Shown: positions 46,461 through 55,467, numbered from the stretch's first letter. The stretch is 64,000 nt of DNA from Porphyridium purpureum (GCA_008690995.1 VRMN01000001.1:4712001-4776000); one strand, 5' to 3'. Program-made: numbers and translations. Notes: a model not told the origin generated them from the letters alone.

Positions 46461-47486
46461 TCACAGCATACACCTACTGATCTCTTCCGCGGACTTGAGC
46501 GTCCGCAACACGTATAAAAAGTCACGTATGACCATGCCTTCTTGCATGGCCTCCTTCTCTGCCACGGTGGCCGGCCGGTCGGGTGGCCGCTGAAGCAGCT
46601 CGCCGCCCCAAAACTGCGGATACCGACTCATCACTTCAACTACATGCCTAGCGTATGCATCGTGCTGCGTTGCAATGCGCAATCGACCTCCCGGTCGAAG
46701 CTTGGCCAGAAGCAGCTCCACAAACAGCGGTCGAATGAGACGACGCTTCGCATCCTCTGGGTGCGAAAACTCGTCCGGGAAGAACACGCACACTTCGGCC
46801 AGGCTGCGGTCCGGACACATCTCGTTCAACGCGTTAAACACGTCGCCGTGGTACAGACGAACGTTGCGGAGCGTGCGGTAGCGCTCCAGCAAGATGCAGC
46901 AGTCGGCGATATTGGGGTGCTGCACCTCGACACCAACAAAGTCGGTGTCTGACCTCGTGCGGGCCATTTGGATGAGGCTATCTGGAGGATTGCCGAATCC
47001 CACATCTAGAACCACGCCTCCGTACCCGACAGCATCTGCGCCACGACCAAATTCGGCCTCAAAATCCCACGGCTCGAGAGGGTCAAAGTCAAGCCCGTAC
47101 TCGTCCCAATTGTTGCGCAAGGCGTAAAACTGCGGCGGGAATAGCGTCTGCTCCTGCACCAGATACGACCGGAAGCGCTTCTCCAGCGACTCCTCGCGTA
47201 TCCGCGCACGCGCCGTTTTACTCGAACCCGCGGACGGTTTGCGCGAGATGGCAGGGCCGGCGCTCTCGCGGTCCACGGGATAGCGCGGCAGTCGTTTCAC
47301 TTTCCCCGCCGCACCCACTTTGAGGTTGCGGTCTGGATCAAACCACCGCGGCTGTCGAAATCGTTGTGACAAGTTGCCGCTTCCGGGATTTTCACCTCTG
47401 TTTGCGTTCGTCATGGCAAGTTGGCGCGGTTGCGCGCGCCGAGCAAGCGCAGAGGTGCCGATGAAAGCACAGCCTTGGTTATCCAT
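46461..47486 (-). CDS. TrmB: tRNA (guanine-N7)-methyltransferase, bacterial TrmB type, plastid
   Basis: SAM-dependent enzyme forming m7G46 in tRNA. The 341-residue protein has a Rossmann core with LDVGFGNPPDSLIQMA (SAM loop), FVGVEVQHPNIADC, LYHGDVFNAL, FPD followed by RRLIRPLFVELL, and LRPGGRLRIATQH. The highly conserved FPDPWPKKRHxKRR block of TrmB reads FPDEFSHPEDAKRR here. The SAM loop is also altered (usual GxGxG reads GFGNP). Catalytic competence is thus uncertain. The first ATG (47486) gives MDNQGCAFIGTSALARR, matching the local Phe-type transit motif, so plastid targeting is inferred; 47414 is the alternative start. About 120 residues of basic extension precede the enzyme core. Confidence 0.85.
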   Translation of the reverse strand: MDNQGCAFIGTSALARRAQPRQLAMTNANRGENPGSGNLSQRFRQPRWFDPDRNLKVGAAGKVKRLPRYPVDRESAGPAISRKPSAGSSKTARARIREESLEKRFRSYLVQEQTLFPPQFYALRNNWDEYGLDFDPLEPWDFEAEFGRGADAVGYGGVVLDVGFGNPPDSLIQMARTRSDTDFVGVEVQHPNIADCCILLERYRTLRNVRLYHGDVFNALNEMCPDRSLAEVCVFFPDEFSHPEDAKRRLIRPLFVELLLAKLRPGGRLRIATQHDAYARHVVEVMSRYPQFWGGELLQRPPDRPATVAEKEAMQEGMVIRDFLYVLRTLKSAEEISRCML

Positions 47487-47611
47487 CTGCCCCGTTTCAA
47501 TTCTATTCCGCTCCTTTCACGACGCGCACACAGACGAAACTTTTCCCACGGTTGCGGTGCAAATTTATTGAAGCTGTTGGGCTGGCTCAGAATTTCGCAT
47601 TGAGGTAAACA

Positions 47612-48946
47612 TCATTCGCCGTGAAGAAATGCCGCTGCGTTCCGATCTTCCCGGTCGGCTTGACGCGACATGGCTGCGTACTTGTCGGACTGAAGTCCAA
47701 GCACAAAGTCACGCAGGATCATCACGCTGTGCACGAATTGCTTGGTTGCACTCTGGTGCACTGACTGCTTGGGCATGCTTGAGCTGGAGGCCGCCGATTT
47801 AGCATGCAAGCTAATGTCAGGAATGTACAACTCCTCGATACCTTGATCGACGCCCTTTGCGCTGCGTTCGTTGTACTCGAGAATCAGCTGGTCGATGGTC
47901 GGCGCGGCGTTCGCTGGTGCAAACTCGTATGCGTCCCTCGCTACGAATGGCGCGCACACGCGGCCCGTCTTGGGATGGATGCAAAACGGAGATTTCAGCA
48001 AATGGTTGATCTCCTTAGACACATTGATATCTAGTCGCGGGTACGTGTACCGGAATAAAATGTACTCCGCAGTGCCGGGGCACGCGGTGCGCAGTTCTTT
48101 CTCCATGTACATCCACTTTTCCTCCGGCGAAAGTCGTCCACCATTTTTCTCCAAGTAGCGCTGGATTTTATCTGCCGTCGCTGCGTCAGGAACCAGCCGC
48201 AACACGTTTTGCAGTGCTTGCGGCTCGTCCAGAATCCGCTGCTCATTCAGAACGAAGTCGAGGAACGTGCGCTCAAGGATGCGCGTCTTTGCGCGCTGCA
48301 GCATGGGGTGCAGCGGAAGCGAGAAAGCCCTCGGTACCGTTTCCTTCCTTCCATTCTCCGCCGAGTCAAAGCGCAGCGCGAGATACTCGGCGATCGCCGC
48401 ACGTGCCTCGTTCGATAGGGCGCGCGCTCGTTCGTCCGCGACCCAGCAATGCATACCGCGGCGTCCCGAGTACACAAACAGGATGTGCTCAAAGCCGAAA
48501 TCTTCTCGCAGCGCCATGTCAAGCGTTTGGGCAGCCACGGCCATGTACGTCCAGTTTCGGTCGGTTTCATCCACGGGCGAACCGCCCTTGAGCGCGGCCA
48601 TCACGTCCTCGTAGTCGGTCATATCAATATCGAACACGAGCTCTTTCTCGACCGGCACAAGCGGGACGCTGAACAGCCCGCGGTCACGCGGCGGCAAGTT
48701 GTACACAGCACCAAAATCAATCTTGATCGGCTGCCGTTCCTTGAGCGCCGCATGCAACTCGTCCCTGCTCGCAAAGGAGCGGAATCGCAAATAAATATCT
48801 CCCAACAGCGTAAAAGAGACCTCACGCTTCGCAAAGAGGTCGATATCTGGACGACCATACGCCAGCCACGCGTGCATTGTCTTGATTGGGAACAACTTGG
48901 CATAGTACCACTTCAAGTTCCCGAGCGACACGCCGTTGGACGCCAT
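47612..48946 (-). CDS. PRIM1: DNA primase small (catalytic) subunit
   Basis: Synthesises RNA primers for DNA polymerase alpha in the nucleus. The 444-residue protein is complete: YYAKLFP N-terminus, SRDELHAAL, the metal-binding ELVFDIDMTDYEDV (Asp106 and Asp108), the active-site stretch FVYSGRRGMHCWVADERA, and the SPFCIHPKTGRVCAPF block. Length is near the family norm (about 420-450). One ATG starts the domain directly. Its 3' end lies 125 bp beyond the TrmB ATG, same strand. Confidence 0.96.
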   Translation of the reverse strand: MASNGVSLGNLKWYYAKLFPIKTMHAWLAYGRPDIDLFAKREVSFTLLGDIYLRFRSFASRDELHAALKERQPIKIDFGAVYNLPPRDRGLFSVPLVPVEKELVFDIDMTDYEDVMAALKGGSPVDETDRNWTYMAVAAQTLDMALREDFGFEHILFVYSGRRGMHCWVADERARALSNEARAAIAEYLALRFDSAENGRKETVPRAFSLPLHPMLQRAKTRILERTFLDFVLNEQRILDEPQALQNVLRLVPDAATADKIQRYLEKNGGRLSPEEKWMYMEKELRTACPGTAEYILFRYTYPRLDINVSKEINHLLKSPFCIHPKTGRVCAPFVARDAYEFAPANAAPTIDQLILEYNERSAKGVDQGIEELYIPDISLHAKSAASSSSMPKQSVHQSATKQFVHSVMILRDFVLGLQSDKYAAMSRQADREDRNAAAFLHGE

Positions 48947-49341
48947 CGCACCAGCTGAAAGTCAATCTACCCAAGAAGTACCCGAGCGCTTCCAACACCA
49001 CCAAACTGCATACGCATACCTAGCAAGCCAGGCAAGCACCACGTGACCCTCCAACCCGAAGTTCCGTCAGTGCTCTTCGTCGCCTCATGAGCTCCGACCT
49101 CTTACCCCCCTGCTCCCCCGCCACGACTCTCTGGCGCATCACCAGCCTTTTTGGCGCGAAAGCTGAAACTCAGTTCAACCTCCAGTACCCTCACTGAACA
49201 CTGAATGTACACTTATACTGTACCTCCGTGAGAACCCTAATTCGTGTTGGCTGAGCGATGTGCGAAGAGAAGAAGAGGAGAGAGCGTGAGGGGTTGGGTT
49301 GGGTTGGGTGGGTTGTTGCTTGATTGCGTCGGGGGAACAAG
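48947..49341. promoter_or_regulatory. Divergent promoter, primase / coiled-coil gene, with ACTGTAC
   Basis: ATGTACA at 49205-49211 and ACTGTAC at 49217-49223, about 120 bp upstream of the coiled-coil gene start. GAACCCTAA (49232) is a telo-box-like partial match. No gene seen. Confidence 0.45.
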
Positions 49342-50145
49342 ATGATGCAACTGAAGAAGCTGGGTTCGGCGCTGCGGCGAGAAACAGAGCAGCTGTCGTC
49401 CAAGTTGCAGGCGATTCCAATGGACGACCTGGCTTCCTTCCGTGCGTACATGGAGGGCAAGGATCACCCGCAGTTGTACGCCGAGGATACCGAGCTGCGC
49501 ACATCCATGTCGGACTTGCACGGCGCGCTGCAGGCGGTGGCCGCGCTGCAGCATGCCATGGATAATCAGGCCGCCGCGTTGCGCAACGAGCAGGAATCGT
49601 GGAAGGCGCTGGGCGAGCTGGTCAGCGTCACGGGCGCCTCTAACGCGTACGAAAGCGCCGTGTCGGAGGACGTCGTCGCAACGCAGATCAATTTGGGGGC
49701 CGCGCACGTCGTTGTGTCCTCTCACATCGATATGTTTACTGCCGAACTTGGCGCGCCCGTGCGCGAGATAAACGAGTCTGCCACGGGGCGCTTTGAGAAC
49801 GTCATTCGTTCGCAAAAGCAGTTGTACCAGGAGCACAAGCTCAAGTACTTGGCTGCGAAAAAGCAGCTTGTGTCAGCGGACTCTCAGCAGCGTATGGAGC
49901 AATTGCAAGCAGAAGTGTCTGAGCACAAGGCCGAATGGCAGGTGCTCTCACTGAGCCTGCAGAAGGAGGCAAACGAGCTCGCACAAGAGCTGGTCGAAAA
50001 GATGTCTGCGTTTCTGTCCGACTATGGGATGTCGCGCTCGCAGCATGGCGCATCATTGGAAAATACACTTTGTATTGCAGATTCGGATGCAGAACTGGCC
50101 AAGTCACAGGCAGCGTCGGCCGCGGCGGCGCAACCGGCTCAGTAG
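49342..50145 (+). CDS. Helical coiled-coil protein, possibly BAR-domain
   Basis: A 267-residue, almost entirely helical protein starting MMQLKKLGSALRRETEQLSS. The middle (EINESATGRFENVIRSQKQL, then a Lys/Tyr-rich helix) and the long third helix resemble a BAR-domain dimer, which senses or bends membranes, but no signature can be proven by reading. No membrane segment or targeting peptide. The C-terminal ~25 residues are Ala/Ser/Gln-rich. The frame extends upstream only to a TTG, so the ATG at 49342 is used. Its stop codon is 21 bp from that of the convergent methyltransferase gene. Confidence 0.6.
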   Translation: MMQLKKLGSALRRETEQLSSKLQAIPMDDLASFRAYMEGKDHPQLYAEDTELRTSMSDLHGALQAVAALQHAMDNQAAALRNEQESWKALGELVSVTGASNAYESAVSEDVVATQINLGAAHVVVSSHIDMFTAELGAPVREINESATGRFENVIRSQKQLYQEHKLKYLAAKKQLVSADSQQRMEQLQAEVSEHKAEWQVLSLSLQKEANELAQELVEKMSAFLSDYGMSRSQHGASLENTLCIADSDAELAKSQAASAAAAQPAQ

Positions 50146-50166
50146 AGCGTCGCCGGTAGCTAGATT

Positions 50167-50853
50167 TTAGTTGTTTATCGTCGTGTCTATGGATCTCAGC
50201 TTGTAGCATTTGAGCCTAACCATTTTTCCGCGCTCGGTGGGTGTCTCGTCAGCAAACTCGAGCTCTATCTTTTCCGGGTCGACGAGCTCGAGCACCGGGC
50301 GCTTATGAGGAGTGATAATGACTAGCCTGGCGCTCACACGAAGCAGTGCGTGGCACACTGGCCATAGCAGCGCTTCTGGTGCCAGGTGCAGCGCGAAACT
50401 GCACACGCACGCCGAAAACCGCTGGTGTGGCGCTACAACCTCATCCAGAGCACCGCGTGCCACGTCTTCGAACGAAAATTCCCAGTCCAACGGGGTGCCA
50501 GTGCGAAGCGCGAAAGCATCTGCCGTAAAAGGGTCACATGCTAACACTTTCCTGTCTTCGAAGCGACCGCCACGCGCGTTCCGTTGCAACGCCAGCGTCA
50601 CCTCGCCACTGCCTGCGCAGAAATCGAGCGTGCGCGAATAATCAACACGCGTCTCATTTGCTCGAAGAAGCGCCAGCACTTGTGCCTCGTGTGGATTCTG
50701 ATATTGTGCGCCATATTTCTCATAGTACTCCGTCGCCGAGCCGCACGCCGCGTACCGGTCTCGCACACCGCTGCAATGACCGACGTCGACGCCTGCGCCG
50801 ATGTGGCTCCCTGCAGTCAAATGCGTCTGCTTCTTCTTCTTCTTGCCAGTCAT
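50167..50853 (-). CDS. Class I SAM-dependent methyltransferase, substrate unknown
   Basis: A 228-residue protein starting MTGKKKKKQTHL. Motif I is LDFCAGSGEVTLALQ (about residues 75-90), followed by VLACDPFTADAF (acidic loop), ACVCSFALHLAPEALLWPVC (motif IV region) and ARLVIITPHKRP. A conserved-looking YGAQYQNPHEAQ precedes motif I. I cannot match it to a named subfamily. The Lys-rich N-terminus could be nuclear or nucleolar. The longer frame upstream starts with TTG and is not used. It ends 21 bp from its convergent neighbour. Confidence 0.7.
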   Translation of the reverse strand: MTGKKKKKQTHLTAGSHIGAGVDVGHCSGVRDRYAACGSATEYYEKYGAQYQNPHEAQVLALLRANETRVDYSRTLDFCAGSGEVTLALQRNARGGRFEDRKVLACDPFTADAFALRTGTPLDWEFSFEDVARGALDEVVAPHQRFSACVCSFALHLAPEALLWPVCHALLRVSARLVIITPHKRPVLELVDPEKIELEFADETPTERGKMVRLKCYKLRSIDTTINN

Positions 50854-51120
50854 TTCCGGCGCCCGCGCGCGAAACGAGAATGTATTTGCCTCCAAAGACT
50901 CCGTTTAGTTTTCAACGCTCTACAGATTATACGTTCGACTTTCACTAAGGACGCAAATACCTCAGCTCGGTTGCGGGGCTGGGAGCGCATGACGTCCTCC
51001 ATGCTGCGCGCGCATGCTACCTGTGCCGGCCTCTGTTGTCACGAGTGCATTCCTTGAACTTGTGCAAACAGTTTCCGCTTTGCCGGTCAGGGAGTGAATG
51101 ACTGGTGCAGAATGCGCGGA

Positions 51121-51795
51121 CTAGAAGAAGGCAGGAAGGCAGCCAGCACCGCGGTTTCTTCTGGTTCGGACTGGCTCTGGAGCATTCTTCTTGCCGGTGA
51201 CACCGCTGCGCGAGCGGCCAATCTTTGAGTTTTCCTTTCCGGTGTACATGTTTGAACGGATCGCGTCGTCGAAAAGGTCTTTCAGCCCGACGGGCACTTC
51301 TCCTCTGGCAGAGCACTCGTGGTACGCAATCGCTCCAATGCGGCGCGCGCATTCTTCTCCTTCTTTGGTGCTGATGGGCATAAGGTTTCGTTTGGCCATT
51401 TTGGCGAGCTCCTCCGGGTCCTTGCGCAGGTCGAGCTTGGTCCCCACCAGCATGACCTTGGCATCGGGCGCCTTTTCGCGTACCTCCTTTATCCAGCGCT
51501 TCTCGACATTGGCGAAGGAGACTGGGTTTACCAGTGAAAAAGCAATAATGACGACCGACGCGTCAGGGTAACTCAACACACGCAGAGACTCGTAGTCTTC
51601 TTGGCCTGCCGTGTCTACGATCTGCACGCGGGTCTTGACGCCGTCCACCTCGATGGTCACGCGATAGTCGTCGAAAACTGTTGGAACATATGATGTCGGG
51701 AAATCGTCCGTCGCATACCGGTACAGCAGGCATGTCTTTCCGACTGACCCGTCGCCGACCTCGACAATCTTGATCACGGAGACTCCGTCGTCCAT
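51121..51795 (-). CDS. Rho-family small GTPase with atypical C-terminus
   Basis: A 224-residue Ras-superfamily protein. G1 is VEVGDGSVGKT (residues 11-21), switch I YVPTVFDDY (Rho effector type), G3 DTAGQEDYESLR, G4 GTKLD and G5 SARG (usual SAK/SAL). The Rho insert region is present (DPEELAKMAKRNLMPIS). It should control actin or polarity in the cytosol and at the membrane. The C-terminus is basic and ends GAGCLPAFF: the single cysteine is six from the end rather than four, so a standard CaaX prenylation box is absent. Rac-type palmitoylation or loss of membrane anchoring are both possible. Confidence 0.9.
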   Translation of the reverse strand: MDDGVSVIKIVEVGDGSVGKTCLLYRYATDDFPTSYVPTVFDDYRVTIEVDGVKTRVQIVDTAGQEDYESLRVLSYPDASVVIIAFSLVNPVSFANVEKRWIKEVREKAPDAKVMLVGTKLDLRKDPEELAKMAKRNLMPISTKEGEECARRIGAIAYHECSARGEVPVGLKDLFDDAIRSNMYTGKENSKIGRSRSGVTGKKNAPEPVRTRRNRGAGCLPAFF

Positions 51796-52724
51796 GGCGT
51801 CAGTTTGTCTGTGTTGTGTTTCCGCGTCGGGCGTCTTCGGGCTGTTTGCTTATCTTGCTCTCGGCCTTGACAAACACCTGCTCTTTCCTCAGCGTTCACC
51901 GTCTGCCTGTGCTCGGGTGTGTTTCAGAGCGTCCCCGTGAACGAGAGATCAACCCACTCTCACGCCTTCTGCCTTCCCTTCAACCTGTGTTGACGTTGCG
52001 GCAGAGACGTCGAGACTGTATCCATCCACGCGTGAGGGCACGTCTAGATCCTGCCGAAGTCCAGGTAGTACTTATACCCTTCACATGCGCGGGAGCAATG
52101 AGGCTCGCAGCGATGCGGGCCCTTCTTATCGCAGGTTGTGACCATGCTTCCGAACGTGTCTGTGCGCACTTGAGCTGCGCCCGTAATTCACGCCACGCCA
52201 TGCACATGGCTGTTCTGCTTTTTGCGCTCGTGCACTTTGCGCCGTTTCAAACGCGCGGTGGTCCGTTACAAACCAACTCTTGCACACACAGTTCGAACAT
52301 TTGAAACGCACGTACGCGGCGGCGCCCCCCCCAATTCTACTACCACAAAACCTACAAAGGACTGGACACACCGCACCACTTTTGGGCTAGGGTTTTGTGA
52401 ACCGAATAAGCAATTGGGCCGCGTTTGCAGCAAGTAAACTTCCAAGCCAAATGCTCAAAGCGGCCATGCTTGGATTGAGTCATGATGGCCATGTAATGCA
52501 TGACAGCGATGGGGTGTTCTCTATCATCGGTTAATCACTGTACTTACAACTGTACTTATAAATGTCCTTTTGTACAGTGCGATGGCGGAAGCCGGTTGAT
52601 GGAGGGTGCGGAGAGGGGGGAGATGGCGAATAGTTGTGGCGGTGGTGACAGAGAAGAGAACGGAAGACGAGGTGGCTAGAGAAGCGCAGTGGAGAAAGGA
52701 GAAGACACGCAGGGTAGGTATGCC
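51796..52724. promoter_or_regulatory. Spacer Rho / CBS-pair gene with triple ACTGTAC
   Basis: 929 bp without a supportable gene. TAGGGTTT at 52388-52395 (AAACCCTA complement). Three motif copies at 52537-52578 form the densest exact cluster in the window, 147-188 bp upstream of the CBS-pair ATG. A short out-of-frame ATG at 52720 overlaps the start context. Confidence 0.5.
52537..52578 (+). promoter_or_regulatory. Triple ACTGTAC cluster upstream of mitochondrial CBS gene
   Basis: ACTGTAC at 52537-52543 and 52549-52555, then TGTACAGT at 52571-52578 on the opposite strand, all exact matches. Confidence 0.6.
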
Positions 52725-53447
52725 ATGGGCGCGCGGAAGGCGCTTGCGCTGGTGAGAAGTCGGGGCTGGTGGTGGTGGAAGCAGGGTCAGGTGGCGAGGT
52801 TTTCGTCGGTTGAGGTTGCGGATGGCGCGAGTTGTGAGCATGGACAGGCACATGCGCATGGAGCGCAGACGGAAGAGAGCAGTAGTCTTGCGAATATCAC
52901 GCCATACTTCAGTAAGGTGTCGCAGATCATGACGGGAAAGAGCCTGGAGGTGATGACCGTGGCGCCAAATGCAACGGTATTTGAGGCCATTGAGCTCATG
53001 GGGAGGTCGCGCGTGGGGTCGCTCTGCGTGGTGGAAACGAGTGAGGACAGGGTGAAAGGTCCAGCAGACAACGGCGAAGATGCAAGCAAAGCCCGCATGC
53101 AGGAGAGCGGGTTGAGAAGGAAAGATAAGCTGGTCGGGATTGTGACTGAGCGCGACTATCTGTGCAAGGTGAGTCTTCTGAACCGTTCGGCAAAGAGCAC
53201 GCTGGTGAGCCAGATCATGACGCCTGCTGATAAGCTCGTGACAGTTACGCCAAACACGTCGGCTGGAGAATGTATTCGTCTGATGAGGGACCACAGCATA
53301 AGACATTTACCCGTATTGGAAAATGGCGAACTTCTGTGCGTGCTTTCGATACGCGAGCTGCTTGGCGCGATAGCCAAAGATCACGAAGAACAAGTGCGGT
53401 ACCTCCAAAACCAGCTCATCAAGCTTGCTACCCTGCTGCAAACTTAG
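52725..53447 (+). CDS. Mitochondrial CBS-pair protein, CBSX3-like
   Basis: A 240-residue protein with one Bateman module: CBS1 about residues 65-150 (VSQIMTGKSLEVMTVAPNAT...GIVTERDYLCKV) and CBS2 about 165-220 (VSQIMTPADKLVTVTPNTSA...RHLPVLENGELLCVLSIREL). CBS1 contains a Ser/Gly/Lys insertion. The N-terminus MGARKALALVRSRG plus a Trp run and VARFSS looks like a mitochondrial presequence. Single CBS pairs with such targeting resemble plant CBSX3, a thioredoxin regulator; bacterial homologues resemble it too. First in-frame ATG is 52725; an upstream ATG at 52720 in another frame overlaps it. Confidence 0.83.
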   Translation: MGARKALALVRSRGWWWWKQGQVARFSSVEVADGASCEHGQAHAHGAQTEESSSLANITPYFSKVSQIMTGKSLEVMTVAPNATVFEAIELMGRSRVGSLCVVETSEDRVKGPADNGEDASKARMQESGLRRKDKLVGIVTERDYLCKVSLLNRSAKSTLVSQIMTPADKLVTVTPNTSAGECIRLMRDHSIRHLPVLENGELLCVLSIRELLGAIAKDHEEQVRYLQNQLIKLATLLQT

Positions 53448-53988
53448 TTGGGACAGCGAGCTGCAATAAAACACGGATTCTCGGTTTGCCGATGTACCTC
53501 TTCGTCGCGCGCGACTCGTACGGGGTGCTTGAAGTTGCCCTTTGCAAAGCATCTTGCACGAGCATCGGTGTCGTGCTCGAGGAAAGTATACGAGAAAGTG
53601 AAAACACAGGCCTACTGGGCTTTGCTCGGGAGAGACATCGTGGAGAGTCACTGAAGCCATGCTAGGCTCGTGGGCATTGGAAAGAGAGAAGAACAAATGC
53701 CCATGACGCCAATTGGGTTTTCAACACATGCGCTGTTGAGACAGATTGCAAGCCGCACTTGTACGCGTGTCGAATCACGCAGCCGCTCAATACTTTTACG
53801 TTAAAGAGTTAGACGTCAGCCCTAAGTAAGTATTTACAAATAATGAAACAAACTCTGCTCCTCGATTCAAACGCCGCGGCATGACGACAAAATGCCAGTG
53901 GCCGACCACATTCCTGCGGCATAAACACTCTGCGACCGAAAAGAGCAAAATTAGGAACAACTTTCTCACTCGCTCTCTCTCCCGCACG
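53448..53988. other. Convergent 3' spacer
   Basis: 541 bp between the stops of the CBS-pair and C2H2 genes. Short frames only, no motif recognised. Confidence 0.5.
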
Positions 53989-55467
53989 CTACATACCCTG
54001 CTCGCTTGCGGCATCTACCTCTCGCCCGCGGTGCCTTGTGGACATATGATGATTGCAGTTGTACTGCGTGCTGAAACGGCGATCGCAGAATGCGCAGCGA
54101 AACTCGTACATCTGTTCGTGAACGACGCGGATATGCTTTCCGAGATGCCACTTGGAGCTAAATTTGCGGTCACAGCTCTCACACCCGTACTTCCGAATCT
54201 CGCGGTGAATGGTGCGCACGTGCCGTAACATGTTTCCCTTTCTACAAAATGTGGCTCCGCACTCGCGGCAAGTCAGATCGTCGTCATTCAGATCACCGCC
54301 GTCCGATGATACGATGTCTTCGGCTTCTGGATCGTCGCTGTTCTTCATGCTATCGATGTCCATCATGATTTCCATATTCGGATGCATCTGTGGAAGTTTC
54401 TTCAAAGACTGCACCACACTGGCGTACTTGCCAATCTTATCGTGAAGCAGCTCCACCAAGTAGCATCGATACTTCTTGAAAGAGTCAAGACGCAACTCGG
54501 TGGCGAGATGTTCCGACCGGTACCCTTGACCGCCGATGTTATTTTCAAACATGTGCAGGCTTGACCCGTACTGTTCTCTGCCAGAACGCACGCGGCAGTA
54601 CATGTGGGCGTACAGGGCAAGTTCGCGTTGGGATGCCTTTCGAGCATATCGCGAGAGACGAAGTTCGAGTGAGGCGCTGCGCAAAGAAAGCTGCTCCCTG
54701 GCCCAATCGAACCACGCAGAATTGCTCAGGCCTGCTGGCGGTGCCGTTTTGGCGGTCGGCACACACGCGCACGCTTGCAGGTGAAGCACACAATGCATAC
54801 AGACAGGTTGGTTGATCGTACCTTCAGTACAGCGCTCGACATCTTCCACTTTCGGTACCGCGATCTCATGCATGTCCAATGCGCTTCTTCTTGTATTTAA
54901 GAGTACGTGCGTCGCACCCACGGGTCCTTCTTTGAAGATGCGAAGCACCAAAAGCAGCGCTTTGCCTCCATGCAGCCGGAAGTGGTAATAAATCTCAACC
55001 ACAAACTTGCTCGCGAAGGACACCGCCAGACGGTAGCTGTACGGTGACTCCAAGGCGTGGCCAAATATCCGACTGTACACCGCGCCAGCTTTAGATATAC
55101 TTGCAAGCAAGTGGCTGCTGCCGAGCTCAAATCGAGGCACCACTAGTGACTCAGAATACCACAATGTCCGTGCCAGCTCGGCATCAGTTTGTTCCCGCTG
55201 AGCTTGGGCGCCGGCATGCGACAAAGGGGCTGCCACGGCTGGTGAGTCGAACAGGTTGCATTTCACGCAAAGGTCCGTGTCCTGATTCTGAGCCCAAAAC
55301 GGATCGACGTCCGAAAAGAGCACAGGGTCGCGTCCTGCGGTACCATCCGCCGCAGTTAGCCACTTGCCCACGTCGGCATTCTGCTCAAAGACTTTCAAAA
55401 GCACCGTTTCTGCCGACACTGGCGACAGCTCGTGCTCCGCTCGAAAAACATACGCGCCGCTAAACAT
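53989..55467 (-). CDS. C2H2 zinc-finger protein (three fingers)
   Basis: A 492-residue nuclear candidate. Three tandem C2H2 fingers lie near the C-terminus (about residues 395-480): CRECGATFCRKGNMLRHVR, CESCDRKFSSKWHLGKHIR and CAFCDRRFSTQYNCNHHM, joined by short linkers close to 28-residue spacing. The first ~390 residues form a folded but unrecognised domain with CVKC and CMHC cysteine pairs and SYRLAVSFASKFVVEIYYHF. An acidic stretch (DDPEAED, DLNDDDL) precedes the fingers. Likely a sequence-specific DNA-binding regulator. ATG 55467 (MFSGAYVF) used; the frame upstream starts with GTG and is Arg-rich leader. Confidence 0.85.
   Translation of the reverse strand: MFSGAYVFRAEHELSPVSAETVLLKVFEQNADVGKWLTAADGTAGRDPVLFSDVDPFWAQNQDTDLCVKCNLFDSPAVAAPLSHAGAQAQREQTDAELARTLWYSESLVVPRFELGSSHLLASISKAGAVYSRIFGHALESPYSYRLAVSFASKFVVEIYYHFRLHGGKALLLVLRIFKEGPVGATHVLLNTRRSALDMHEIAVPKVEDVERCTEGTINQPVCMHCVLHLQACACVPTAKTAPPAGLSNSAWFDWAREQLSLRSASLELRLSRYARKASQRELALYAHMYCRVRSGREQYGSSLHMFENNIGGQGYRSEHLATELRLDSFKKYRCYLVELLHDKIGKYASVVQSLKKLPQMHPNMEIMMDIDSMKNSDDPEAEDIVSSDGGDLNDDDLTCRECGATFCRKGNMLRHVRTIHREIRKYGCESCDRKFSSKWHLGKHIRVVHEQMYEFRCAFCDRRFSTQYNCNHHMSTRHRGREVDAASEQGM

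Noticed and set aside
52126-52371. 81-codon minus-strand frame with CxxC-like pairs
   Set aside because: Zinc-ribbon-like spacing is suggestive but there is no family match, it sits in a spacer and composition looks like chance.
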